From positions 1-53,753 of the forward strand of contig JAFCZJ010000011.1 of NCBI GenBank assembly GCA_019314375.1: a DNA stretch of 53,753 nucleotides, written 5' to 3'. This document shows, piece by piece, positions 32,208 to 39,839 of this stretch. The stretch is from Deltaproteobacteria bacterium (lineage in GTDB: Bacteria; Myxococcota; B64-G9). A program made the position numbers and the translations under genes. The stretch's first letter is position 1. Each line of letters opens with the position of its first letter. Under the pieces are notes generated by a model. That model was given only the letters and a program-made list of their open reading frames with translations, was not told the origin of the DNA and did no database searches.

Positions 32208-34712
32208 ATGAAACGAGTCGTGATATTTTTTTGCTCGCTGCTGGGTTTGCACTTGGCGGCTTGCAGCCAGGATGTGGCCGGACCCAACCGGGCCCCGGTG
32301 GCGGTCGTTTTCGGCGACCTCGAGATCCCGCCCTACTTGCCCGTCACCTTGGACGGTTCACGCAGCTTCGATCCCGATGGCGATTCACTCGTTTACAGCT
32401 GGCGCATGCTGGCCACCGAGGCGAGCCTCAGCGAATTCACCTTAGAAGACGCCAACAAGCCCTTGGCTCGTTTTTCAAGCAGCTTAGACGGCGAGCACTG
32501 GATCCAACTCGTGGTCGATGACGGCAAGCTGGAATCCGAGGCCGCGGTCATCCGGGTTCGGGTGCTCCGCGCTTGCGCCCAGGACGCCGAATGCGATGAT
32601 CACAATGTCTGCAACGGCCTGGAGACCTGCGAGGACGGCGTCTGTCAAGCAGGCACACCGCCCGACTGTGATGACCACAACCCCTGCACCCTCGATGGCT
32701 GTGATCCCGATTCGGGATGCCGATACACGGACAACATCGACCCCTGCGACGACGGCGATCCTTGCACCATGAATGACGCCTGCGATCAAGGAGCATGCAG
32801 CGGCGTGCCTCTGGACGCCGATGAGGACGGATACGCGGATATCCACTGCGGCGGCACCGACTGCGATGATGCAAACGGACAGATCCACCCGGGCATCGTC
32901 GAAGGCCCCGAGGACCATCCCTACTGCTCCGATGGCGTGGACAACGATTGCGACGGCCAAACCGACGAAAACGACACGGGATGCAGATCCTGCGTAAACC
33001 CCGGCGACTGCAACGACAACAACGTCTGCAACGGCCTCGAGGATTGCGTGGAGGGTCTATGCGTGGACGGCACGGCGCTGGATTGCGATGACGAAAACCC
33101 CTGCACCGATGACTGCGATCCAGACCTGGGCTGCGGCAGGATCTTCAATACGGAACCCTGCGATGACGGCGACCCTTGCTCCACAAACGACATCTGCGGC
33201 GACGGCAGCTGCCGAGGTGTGTTTTACGACTGTGGCGACCCGAATCCTTGCACCGACGACATCTGCTTAGGCGACGGCACCTGTGAGCATTTGCCCAACA
33301 CCGGCGCGTTTTGCAATGACGGAGACACCTGCACCATGGACGACGCCTGCAGCGTCGGCCAGTGCGAGGGCAGTCCACTGGACGCCGATGGAGACGGCCA
33401 GATGCCGACCTCCTGCGGGGGCTTAGATTGCGACGACGACCCCAATGCCTGCGGTGCAGCCTGCTTTGACGGCAATCTCGCCGAGGATGGTTGTGACGGC
33501 TATGATCAAAATTGCGATGGGAAAATCGATGAAGACTGCCATAGCTGCGAGGCCGGTCAGGCCTTCTGCGACGCCGACGGCCGCACTCTTCACATCTGCA
33601 ATGCCGAAGGCTCGGGCTTTGATGAAAATAACGACATCTCCTGCGGCTGGTTTTGCCACAACGACGCCTGCGCGGAGCCCAGCAACATGGACCACTCGAT
33701 CATGAATCTTTGCGACGGAAATACCTTGGCCCTGAGGCCGGCCGGCGGGGACGTGATCTACGACGGGAGCGGCCTGACTTGCGATCAGAATTGCGATTCG
33801 CTCGGCACCACCAACACCATCCCGGCCCTGAATGCGACCACCGTCAGCGGCGTGACGGTGATCTGTTTGAGCGATATGAACCTGCCGGAAGCCAGCAGCC
33901 TGCGCTATGAGGGTCGTGATCTCGCGCCTTTGATTCTCCTGGTCACCGGCGACGCCACCGTGGCCGGCGTGATCCACTTCGACGGCCAGGCACCGGCAAG
34001 CTCCACAGTCAGCGGCATCGGCGGGCCGGGCGGCGGCGACGGGGCGGAAGAATGCAGCACACAGAGTTGCAACGGCCTGGTCGGTGAAGGCGTGGGCGGC
34101 GGCGGCGGCGGACTCCGCTTGTGGGAAGACGCAGCCGGCGGCGGCGGCGGGGGTGGCCATGCCGGATCCGGCGGCAGCGGCGGGGACGCGGACTCGGAAT
34201 CGAACGGCGGGGACGCAGGCATACAATACGGCAGCGGCGACATCCAGCCCCTCGTGGGCGGTAGCGGCGGGGGCTCCGGCGGCGACGGCAAGTGGACCAC
34301 GGGCAGCGGACCGGGCGGTGGCGCTGGCGGGGCCTTCCAGATGACCGTGCGTGGCCGCTTGAACTTGCGAGGCGAAATCCGCGCCAAAGGAGGCCAAGGC
34401 TACGAGCAAGCGGCAAGAAATGGAGCGGGTGGTGGCGGCTCGGGCGGGGCCATCCTGCTGGAAGCCCATCACATCGAGTTCGATTCCACACCCAGCTTGA
34501 GCGTGGAGGGTGGCGACGGAGGGGCCGTGGGTACCAATTTTGCAACCGGGGCCTCGGGCAGCGAGATGGATGGTGAGCATGGCGTCGACAGCAGTGGCGC
34601 GGGTGGTGGCGGTGGCGGCGGCGGCTCGGGCCGGGTGCGGCTGAACGCGGTCACAGGAGCGACCTGCCAGAACACTTCCCCAGCCGGCGCTTGCAGCGCA
34701 AGCAGCCTTTGA
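32208..34712 (+). CDS. Lipoprotein with PKD-like domain, MopE-like Cys/Asp repeats and Gly-rich C-terminus
   Basis: 834 aa from ATG 32208 (TGGAG ~8 bp upstream). Lipoprotein signal MKRVVIFFCSLLGLHLAAC. Residues ~25-115 form a PKD-like beta domain (VTLDGSRSFDPDGDSLVYSW, IQLVVDDGK). Residues ~120-440 are Cys/Asp-rich units (DDHNVCNGLETCEDGVC, CDDGDPCTMNDAC, DNDCDGQTDE), of the MopE/putative metal-binding repeat type frequent in Myxococcota. The last ~250 residues are strongly Gly-rich (GGGGGGGHAGSGGSGG) with beta strands, similar to PE_PGRS-like or right-handed beta-solenoid segments. It is a surface or secreted structural protein. It follows the hydrolase by 31 bp. Confidence 0.85.
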   Translation: MKRVVIFFCSLLGLHLAACSQDVAGPNRAPVAVVFGDLEIPPYLPVTLDGSRSFDPDGDSLVYSWRMLATEASLSEFTLEDANKPLARFSSSLDGEHWIQLVVDDGKLESEAAVIRVRVLRACAQDAECDDHNVCNGLETCEDGVCQAGTPPDCDDHNPCTLDGCDPDSGCRYTDNIDPCDDGDPCTMNDACDQGACSGVPLDADEDGYADIHCGGTDCDDANGQIHPGIVEGPEDHPYCSDGVDNDCDGQTDENDTGCRSCVNPGDCNDNNVCNGLEDCVEGLCVDGTALDCDDENPCTDDCDPDLGCGRIFNTEPCDDGDPCSTNDICGDGSCRGVFYDCGDPNPCTDDICLGDGTCEHLPNTGAFCNDGDTCTMDDACSVGQCEGSPLDADGDGQMPTSCGGLDCDDDPNACGAACFDGNLAEDGCDGYDQNCDGKIDEDCHSCEAGQAFCDADGRTLHICNAEGSGFDENNDISCGWFCHNDACAEPSNMDHSIMNLCDGNTLALRPAGGDVIYDGSGLTCDQNCDSLGTTNTIPALNATTVSGVTVICLSDMNLPEASSLRYEGRDLAPLILLVTGDATVAGVIHFDGQAPASSTVSGIGGPGGGDGAEECSTQSCNGLVGEGVGGGGGGLRLWEDAAGGGGGGGHAGSGGSGGDADSESNGGDAGIQYGSGDIQPLVGGSGGGSGGDGKWTTGSGPGGGAGGAFQMTVRGRLNLRGEIRAKGGQGYEQAARNGAGGGGSGGAILLEAHHIEFDSTPSLSVEGGDGGAVGTNFATGASGSEMDGEHGVDSSGAGGGGGGGGSGRVRLNAVTGATCQNTSPAGACSASSL

Positions 34713-34716
34713 GCTT

Positions 34717-35016
34717 ATGGCCGACAAAGCAAAAAAACCGGAACCAGTAAGAATATTCGGGGCCTTGGCTCATCCCATCCGCCTGGGCATCCTGCGCATG
34801 CTCGAAAATGATTCTGCCATCGTCAACGATATGGTGGAGGCTTTCGGGCTTGACCAGACCAAAATATCCAAGCATCTCGCCATCTTGCGCCAGGCCGGTT
34901 TCGTTTCCTGCTCACCCGAGGGTCGCTGTCGGCGCTACACCCTGCTCGATCCGGATGCGCTGGCCATCTTGCTGGACACCGCCGATGCCTGGCCTTCCGT
35001 CCCCGAAAAGCCATAA
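34717..35016 (+). CDS. ArsR-family winged-helix regulator
   Basis: 99 aa, 4 bp after the preceding stop. A classic ArsR/SmtB core: ALAHPIRLGILRMLENDSA, MVEAFGLDQTKISKHLAILRQAGFV, EGRCRRYTLLD. There is a Cys pair near the wing (SCSPEGRC), but no CxC in the alpha3 metal-site position, so metal sensing is not evident. A thiol or redox ligand is possible. The thioredoxin and thioredoxin reductase genes follow after REP-like copy C, and it may regulate them (inference). Confidence 0.88.
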   Translation: MADKAKKPEPVRIFGALAHPIRLGILRMLENDSAIVNDMVEAFGLDQTKISKHLAILRQAGFVSCSPEGRCRRYTLLDPDALAILLDTADAWPSVPEKP

Positions 35017-35027
35017 CACTGATGATT

Positions 35028-35084
35028 CCAGCATAACGTGGCACTAACGAATCAAAAAACGATTCGCAAATGCCACTAACAAAC
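35028..35084 (+). repeat. REP-like palindromic element, copy C
   Basis: Nearly identical to copy A over CCAGCATAACGTGGCACTAA and beyond. Hairpin at 35038-35076. It lies in the 174-bp gap between the ArsR gene and the thioredoxin gene. A second short dyad (GGCATGGAGATGCC, 35119-35132) follows. Confidence 0.88.
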
Positions 35085-35190
35085 AGACACCTGGGTATTT
35101 CCTTGTCGGCCCTTGACAGGGCATGGAGATGCCTTAACTTAAAAGTGTCGCATGAAAAATTTTTCATATTTCCAAACCAAGGAGAAGACG

Positions 35191-35538
35191 ATGCTACAAA
35201 CCAATCTAAAGCATGTGGACACGGACGAGTCATACAAAGAAGCGATTGAAAACAATGAAAAAGTGATGGTTTGTTGTGGTCGAATGGGCCCGATGTGCTT
35301 GCCTGTCTATGACATCATGGAAGGCCTGGAAGAAAAGTACACAAACGTGGTTTTCCGGGACATGGATTTTGACGGCCCGGCTGGACACAACATCCGCTCC
35401 TTGCCTGAATGCCAAAGATTCAACGGCCTGCCTTTCACCATTTACTATAAAAACGGCAAACCGGTGGCCGCTACCACCAGCATCCAGAACAAGCCGCAGA
35501 TCAAAGAAATCCTGGATCGTGAATTCGGTAACAATTAA
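35191..35538 (+). CDS. Atypical thioredoxin-like protein
   Basis: 115 aa from ATG 35191 (AAGGAG at 35179-35184). Thioredoxin-like fold by motif order: N-terminal helix (SYKEAIENNEKVMV), active-site loop CCGRMGPMCLPVY, beta-strand VVFRDMDFDG, then the cis-Pro loop GLPFTIYYKNGKPV. The redox site is unusual: instead of WCGPC it has Cys28, Cys29 and Cys36, so the spacing is Cys-x6-Cys rather than Cys-x2-Cys. I recall similar proteins in sulfate reducers and related anaerobes. It is followed 19 bp later by the reductase gene. Confidence 0.85.
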   Translation: MLQTNLKHVDTDESYKEAIENNEKVMVCCGRMGPMCLPVYDIMEGLEEKYTNVVFRDMDFDGPAGHNIRSLPECQRFNGLPFTIYYKNGKPVAATTSIQNKPQIKEILDREFGNN

Positions 35539-35557
35539 GCATAATAAAGGAACCGTC

Positions 35558-36484
35558 ATGGACCAGAAATACGACGTGATCGTCTTGGGCGGAGGGCCGG
35601 CTGGTCTGACCGCGGGCATCTACCTGGCTCGCGCGCGTATCAAAACCCTCATCGTGGACTCAGGCACCGCGGGGGGACAGATGGTCATGTCTTATACGGT
35701 GGCCAACTACCCGGGCGTGGAAACCACGTCGGGCCGAGATATCTCCCAGACCATGCTCCGCCAGGCCAAGAACTTTGGCTGCAAGGTCCTGACCCAGTCC
35801 CCTGTACTCGACATGGATCTGTCGGCCGAGGAAAAATGGGTGGACGTGGAAGACGAAGGCAGGTTCTTCGCCCGCGCGGTGATCGTCGCCACCGGCGGTG
35901 TGCCTCGTGAACTCGGTCTGGAAGGCGAGCAGAAATTCAAGGGAACCGGCGTCTCTTACTGCGCCACTTGCGACGGCGACTTCTTTGAGGGCAAGGAAAT
36001 CGTGGCCATCGGCGGCGGCAATTCGGCGCTGGAAGAGGCCGTGGGCTTGACCAAGTACGCCTCCAAGGTCACCATCGTCCACGAGTTCGATCACTTCCAG
36101 GCCCAGCCGTGGACCGTGGAAGAAGCCAAGAAGAACGACAAGATCCATTTCCTGATGGCCCAAGACATACTGGACTTCACAGGCAATGGACATCTGGAAA
36201 AAGTGCTGGTGGCCTCCAAGGAAACGGGCGAAAAAACCGAAATTCCCGCCGAGGGATGCTTCATTTTCATCGGCTATGTGCCCAACACCAGCGCCTTTGC
36301 GGGCCTCTTGGACATGAACGAACGAGGCGAAATCCGAACCGACGAGCAGATGAAAACCAACCTGCCCGGGGTCTTCGCCGCGGGTGACCTGCGAATCAAA
36401 CGCTATCGCCAAATCACCACCTCGGTGGCCGATGGCACCATCGCCGCCCTTTCCGCCATCGATTACATCAACCAAGCCAGCTAA
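35558..36484 (+). CDS. trxB: Thioredoxin reductase-like flavoprotein
   Basis: 308 aa from ATG 35558 (AAAGGAA ~6 bp upstream). FAD motif GGGPAG (11-16), redox-active CATC (135-138), second Rossmann GGGNSALEE (152-160) and C-terminal AAGDLRIKRYRQ are all present, as is usual for low-molecular-weight TrxR. The residues after the second Rossmann strand read VHEFDHFQAQ rather than the HRRxxFRA that normally binds the NADPH 2'-phosphate. The electron donor may therefore not be NADPH. It is adjacent to the atypical thioredoxin, presumably its substrate. Confidence 0.93.
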   Translation: MDQKYDVIVLGGGPAGLTAGIYLARARIKTLIVDSGTAGGQMVMSYTVANYPGVETTSGRDISQTMLRQAKNFGCKVLTQSPVLDMDLSAEEKWVDVEDEGRFFARAVIVATGGVPRELGLEGEQKFKGTGVSYCATCDGDFFEGKEIVAIGGGNSALEEAVGLTKYASKVTIVHEFDHFQAQPWTVEEAKKNDKIHFLMAQDILDFTGNGHLEKVLVASKETGEKTEIPAEGCFIFIGYVPNTSAFAGLLDMNERGEIRTDEQMKTNLPGVFAAGDLRIKRYRQITTSVADGTIAALSAIDYINQAS

Positions 36485-36527
36485 GCATGATTGACGCAGC
36501 GCGGCCGAGCATGCCAACCTGCGCTAA

Positions 36528-37622
36528 ATGAAACGTTTGGCTTATGTGATCTTCTTGGGCATCAGCACCCTCTTGTTGGCGGAAGGGGCTGCTCGCCTAC
36601 TCGACCTGGGGCCTGAGCGTTTCCATCATCCTTGGCATCTGGAAAGCCCAAACAAACACCATGGCCTCGACGTCTACCCGAGCAATCCCCGAGGTGCCTT
36701 TGATCTGGACCTTCGAGACCCGGCCACCTTTGATGCGCTAAAAAGGAAAGCCATCCCGCATCTTGAGCGGGCTCAATCCCGCACACCTTACGCCGTAGCC
36801 GGAAGCTACAACGCCGAGCTTTGTCGTCAAGACCCCGTGGGCCCCAAAAAAAAGGGCCTGCCCCGCGTGCTGATCATCGGGGATTCTTTCAGCGAAGGGC
36901 AAGGGGTCAGCCAGGACCAGCCCTTTGCCCCGGTGCTGCAAAAACGCCTGGCAGACCAGGGCCACGAGATTGAAGTCATCAACTGCGGTCGCCGCGGTTA
37001 TAACTTTCCCGATCTGCTCGAATGGACCGAGCGCCACCTGCCTTATGAGCCCGATCTGGTCGTCTACGCCATGATATTGAACGACCCGGTCCTGACGCCC
37101 GAATTCAAGAAACGACAAAAGTTCATCGACGACTGGATCCTGGATCGTCGGCGCATGGTGCTGCCCAACGAGCACATGCCCGAAGCGCCCTGGTGGCGAC
37201 CACGCCTGTGGAGCATTTGGCGGGAAGCCAAAGCCAAGGCACGCGTCGGGCGCGAGACCACAACATGGTATCAGGAGGTGCTGGGCGAACCCAACCAGGC
37301 CGGTTTCGAAGAGACTCTGGTTCTCATGCAGCGCATGCGAGACGCCAGCGAAAAGAAGGGTGCCCGCTTCGTCGTCGTCATGCTGCCTCTTCTGGTAGGC
37401 CTTGAAGGTGACTACCCCTTCGCCGAAGCCCATCAAATCATGGCCCAGGCCTGCAAAGAGCATAAGCTTGATTTCTTCGACCTTCTGCCTGCTTTCTCCG
37501 GGAAAAACTCGTCCTCTCTCTGGGTGCACGAAACCGATCGCCATCCCAACGAAATCGCTCACCGCATCATCGCAAGGGCCCTCGTCAAACCTGTGCTCGA
37601 TCGACTGGGCAGCCAACCATGA
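36528..37622 (+). CDS. SGNH/GDSL-type hydrolase (first of pair)
   Basis: 364 aa. An N-terminal membrane anchor (MKRLAYVIFLGISTLLLAEGAARLL) is followed by an SGNH fold: nucleophile block IGDSFSEGQG (Ser120), Gly block GRRGYN, Asn block ILNDPV and the C-terminal catalytic Asp/His in HETDRHPNEIAH. The family includes acyl/carbohydrate esterases and O-acetyltransferases acting on surface glycans. The stop overlaps the next start (ATGA at 37619), so the pair is coupled. A third SGNH-type gene, convergent, is at 41834. Confidence 0.88.
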   Translation: MKRLAYVIFLGISTLLLAEGAARLLDLGPERFHHPWHLESPNKHHGLDVYPSNPRGAFDLDLRDPATFDALKRKAIPHLERAQSRTPYAVAGSYNAELCRQDPVGPKKKGLPRVLIIGDSFSEGQGVSQDQPFAPVLQKRLADQGHEIEVINCGRRGYNFPDLLEWTERHLPYEPDLVVYAMILNDPVLTPEFKKRQKFIDDWILDRRRMVLPNEHMPEAPWWRPRLWSIWREAKAKARVGRETTTWYQEVLGEPNQAGFEETLVLMQRMRDASEKKGARFVVVMLPLLVGLEGDYPFAEAHQIMAQACKEHKLDFFDLLPAFSGKNSSSLWVHETDRHPNEIAHRIIARALVKPVLDRLGSQP

Positions 37623-38734
37623 ACAAGCGTCTGGCCATGAAAAAACACCTGGCCACCCTGGGCCTGTTTTTGGTCAGCAGCATCCTATGCCTGGGCGCGG
37701 CCGAACTGGTCTTCCGCGCTTTTCGAACCGACCGGGCGGAGAAAACTCGATCCAACCAACCATGGCGTGAGCGTCTGCGCCGTATGAACCGTGACATCTA
37801 CATGGCCGCCGAAGGCGATCTGGTCTACCAGCCTCGCCCCCAATCCAGCCTGGACATGCCTTACGGCTGGGCGGGCTTCAACGCTTCAGGCATGCGCGAT
37901 CGACGTGAGTATCCGTTACAGGCACCTGGGCGCAAGCGCTTGGCCGTCATCGGCGACTCACTGGTCTGGTCCGAGCACTTACACTGGCTCTACTCCCTGC
38001 CCAGTGCCTTGGAAATCGAACTGGGCGACGAAACACTGGACGTGCTCAATTTCGGGGTCAGCGGTTACGACATCAACCAGGTGGCGCTCTGGTACGAAAA
38101 AGCCGTCCGTCCCTACAAGCCCGACCTGACACTGGTGGTCTACTGCCTGAACGACGCCATGATCATGAGCGGTCCCTATAATGCATATGCTGACGAAGCA
38201 CGAAAGGCCTACAAAAAATCCCAGGACGATCTCTTCACCGAGACCGCCCGTCTTCGAGCCGAAACCATCGAAGTGGTAGGCGAGCAGGAAGAAACCCGCG
38301 CCGTTTTCAAAATCCTGGCCAGGGCCCGCACCCTCTACCGGCAACTGACCTTCGAGCATTCAAAAGACTACATCGACGAATACTTGATCAGCTACGGCGA
38401 CCCAAAAAGCATGCAAAGGATTCAGACCGCCTTAATGCGCCTGGGCCAAGCCATTCAAGCCGACGGCGGCCAGGCCTGGCTACTCATCTCGCCCCTACTG
38501 CGAGATTGGGACAACTACCGATGGCAGTTCATCCACGATGCCGTCCGCAAGCAAGCCGAAGCCGCGGGATTCAAAGTACTGGATCCCCTACCCACCTGGC
38601 GAAAAACCTTCAAACCCGAATTCCTCCGCATCGAAGGCGACAGCCTCCACTACAACCCCCAAGGCAACTTCATCCTCGCCCGCTTTATCCTGGGTGCCAT
38701 GCGAAAAGTGGAGGCCATGCGAAAAGTGGAGTGA
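37619..38734 (+). CDS. SGNH/GDSL-type hydrolase (second of pair)
   Basis: 371 aa with ATGA overlap to the preceding gene. Hydrophobic signal-anchor (LATLGLFLVSSILCLGAAELVF). Motifs: VIGDSLVWSEH (Ser114), FGVSGYDI, CLNDAM and GDSLHYNPQGNFI with the Asp/His pair. The C-terminus ends in a 6-residue duplication (AMRKVEAMRKVE) encoded by an 18-bp direct repeat at 38696-38731, probably a recent slip. As for its partner, an esterase or transacylase on surface sugars is the family expectation. Confidence 0.86.
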   Translation: MNKRLAMKKHLATLGLFLVSSILCLGAAELVFRAFRTDRAEKTRSNQPWRERLRRMNRDIYMAAEGDLVYQPRPQSSLDMPYGWAGFNASGMRDRREYPLQAPGRKRLAVIGDSLVWSEHLHWLYSLPSALEIELGDETLDVLNFGVSGYDINQVALWYEKAVRPYKPDLTLVVYCLNDAMIMSGPYNAYADEARKAYKKSQDDLFTETARLRAETIEVVGEQEETRAVFKILARARTLYRQLTFEHSKDYIDEYLISYGDPKSMQRIQTALMRLGQAIQADGGQAWLLISPLLRDWDNYRWQFIHDAVRKQAEAAGFKVLDPLPTWRKTFKPEFLRIEGDSLHYNPQGNFILARFILGAMRKVEAMRKVE

Positions 38735-38888
38735 AGTGGAATCAGAGTGTTCGGTTTTCAGACACGCTGAGTTCTTCAAGAAATACTCCCACTTGGGTTG
38801 CCTCCTGAAATATGTACATTTACAGCCCCTTACAGATTACCGGGTGAGTTCGTCCAAACTGGCAAGCCTTTTGCTTCTAACTTGCCTC

Positions 38889-39821
38889 ATGGGACGACGC
38901 CTTCGACATATGAAAGATCCAAATACGACCTTCGAGATCACGATCCGTGCGATTCAGGGAAGATTGCTCCTGCGTCCCTCGAAAGAACTCAACGAGCTCT
39001 TTTTGGGTGTCTTGGGTCGCGCTCTTGAGCGCCACAGCGGCATTCTTCTTCACCTTTTCGTAGCGGCATCCAACCACATGCATTTAATTATCACCGCCCC
39101 GGACGTGAGGCTGCTCTCTCGTTTCATGGCTTATCTTAACTCCAGCCTGGCCCGTGAGGCGGGGCGGCTTCATCAGTGGAGAGAAAAGTTTTGGGGTCGG
39201 CGCTACACTTCGCTTGCCATTCTCGACGACAAGGATTTCCTCAAGCGGGCTGTCTACATTCTGTCCCACGGTTGTAAAGAGGGCCTGGTCCTCCGTCCCA
39301 GGGATTGGCCGGGCGTCAATTGCATCGAAGCCGTCACAAGAGGAAAAAAGTTATCCGGTGTTTGGTATAATCGAACGAAAGAGTATGAAGCCAGAAAAGC
39401 TGGTGTGTCGTATCACCATGGTGAATTTGCAAAAACGTACGATGTCCCATTGAGCCCACTACCTTGCCTCGAAGGTTTGAGCCAGGAAGAACAGCGAGCC
39501 TGGTACCGCACCCTCGTGGCGAGCATCGAACAAGAAACTCGCAAGCATTACGCCCGGGGAGGCAAACGAGTCCTGGGTGTTCGCGGCGTGCTGAGACAAG
39601 GGCCGCACAGTCGTCCCAAGAAGGTCAAGCGATCACCTGCCCCGCTGTGTCACTGTTCCGACCCTGACAAATGGAGGGCGTATCGGGACAACTACAGGTG
39701 GTTTGTAGATCAATATCGGGTGGCCTCTAAGCGCTTGCGCGCTGGAGAGTTGAACGTAAAATTCCCCGAAAACTGCTTCCCGCCGCCACTTGCCTTCTGC
39801 GGGCTCGACCCACCGACCTAG
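38889..39821 (+). CDS. REP-associated tyrosine transposase (RAYT, Y1/IS200-like)
   Basis: 310 aa from ATG 38889. Start uncertain, with no Shine-Dalgarno and a possible ATG at 38910. The Y1-transposase core has the metal-binding HxH (SNHMHLIIT, His63/His65). The catalytic Tyr is probably Y123 in YILSHGCKEGLV, which corresponds to the YI..NPVRAGLV signature of RAYTs, here with the NPV changed. A further block WGRRYTSLA and the basic, Cys/His-containing C-terminus are typical of this family. RAYTs mobilise or maintain REP palindromes and are single-copy chromosomal genes rather than insertion sequences. No terminal inverted repeats flank this gene. It is convergent with the LamG lipoprotein gene. 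Confidence 0.88.
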   Translation: MGRRLRHMKDPNTTFEITIRAIQGRLLLRPSKELNELFLGVLGRALERHSGILLHLFVAASNHMHLIITAPDVRLLSRFMAYLNSSLAREAGRLHQWREKFWGRRYTSLAILDDKDFLKRAVYILSHGCKEGLVLRPRDWPGVNCIEAVTRGKKLSGVWYNRTKEYEARKAGVSYHHGEFAKTYDVPLSPLPCLEGLSQEEQRAWYRTLVASIEQETRKHYARGGKRVLGVRGVLRQGPHSRPKKVKRSPAPLCHCSDPDKWRAYRDNYRWFVDQYRVASKRLRAGELNVKFPENCFPPPLAFCGLDPPT

Positions 39822-39839
39822 CTGCACCCAAAAGGGAGT

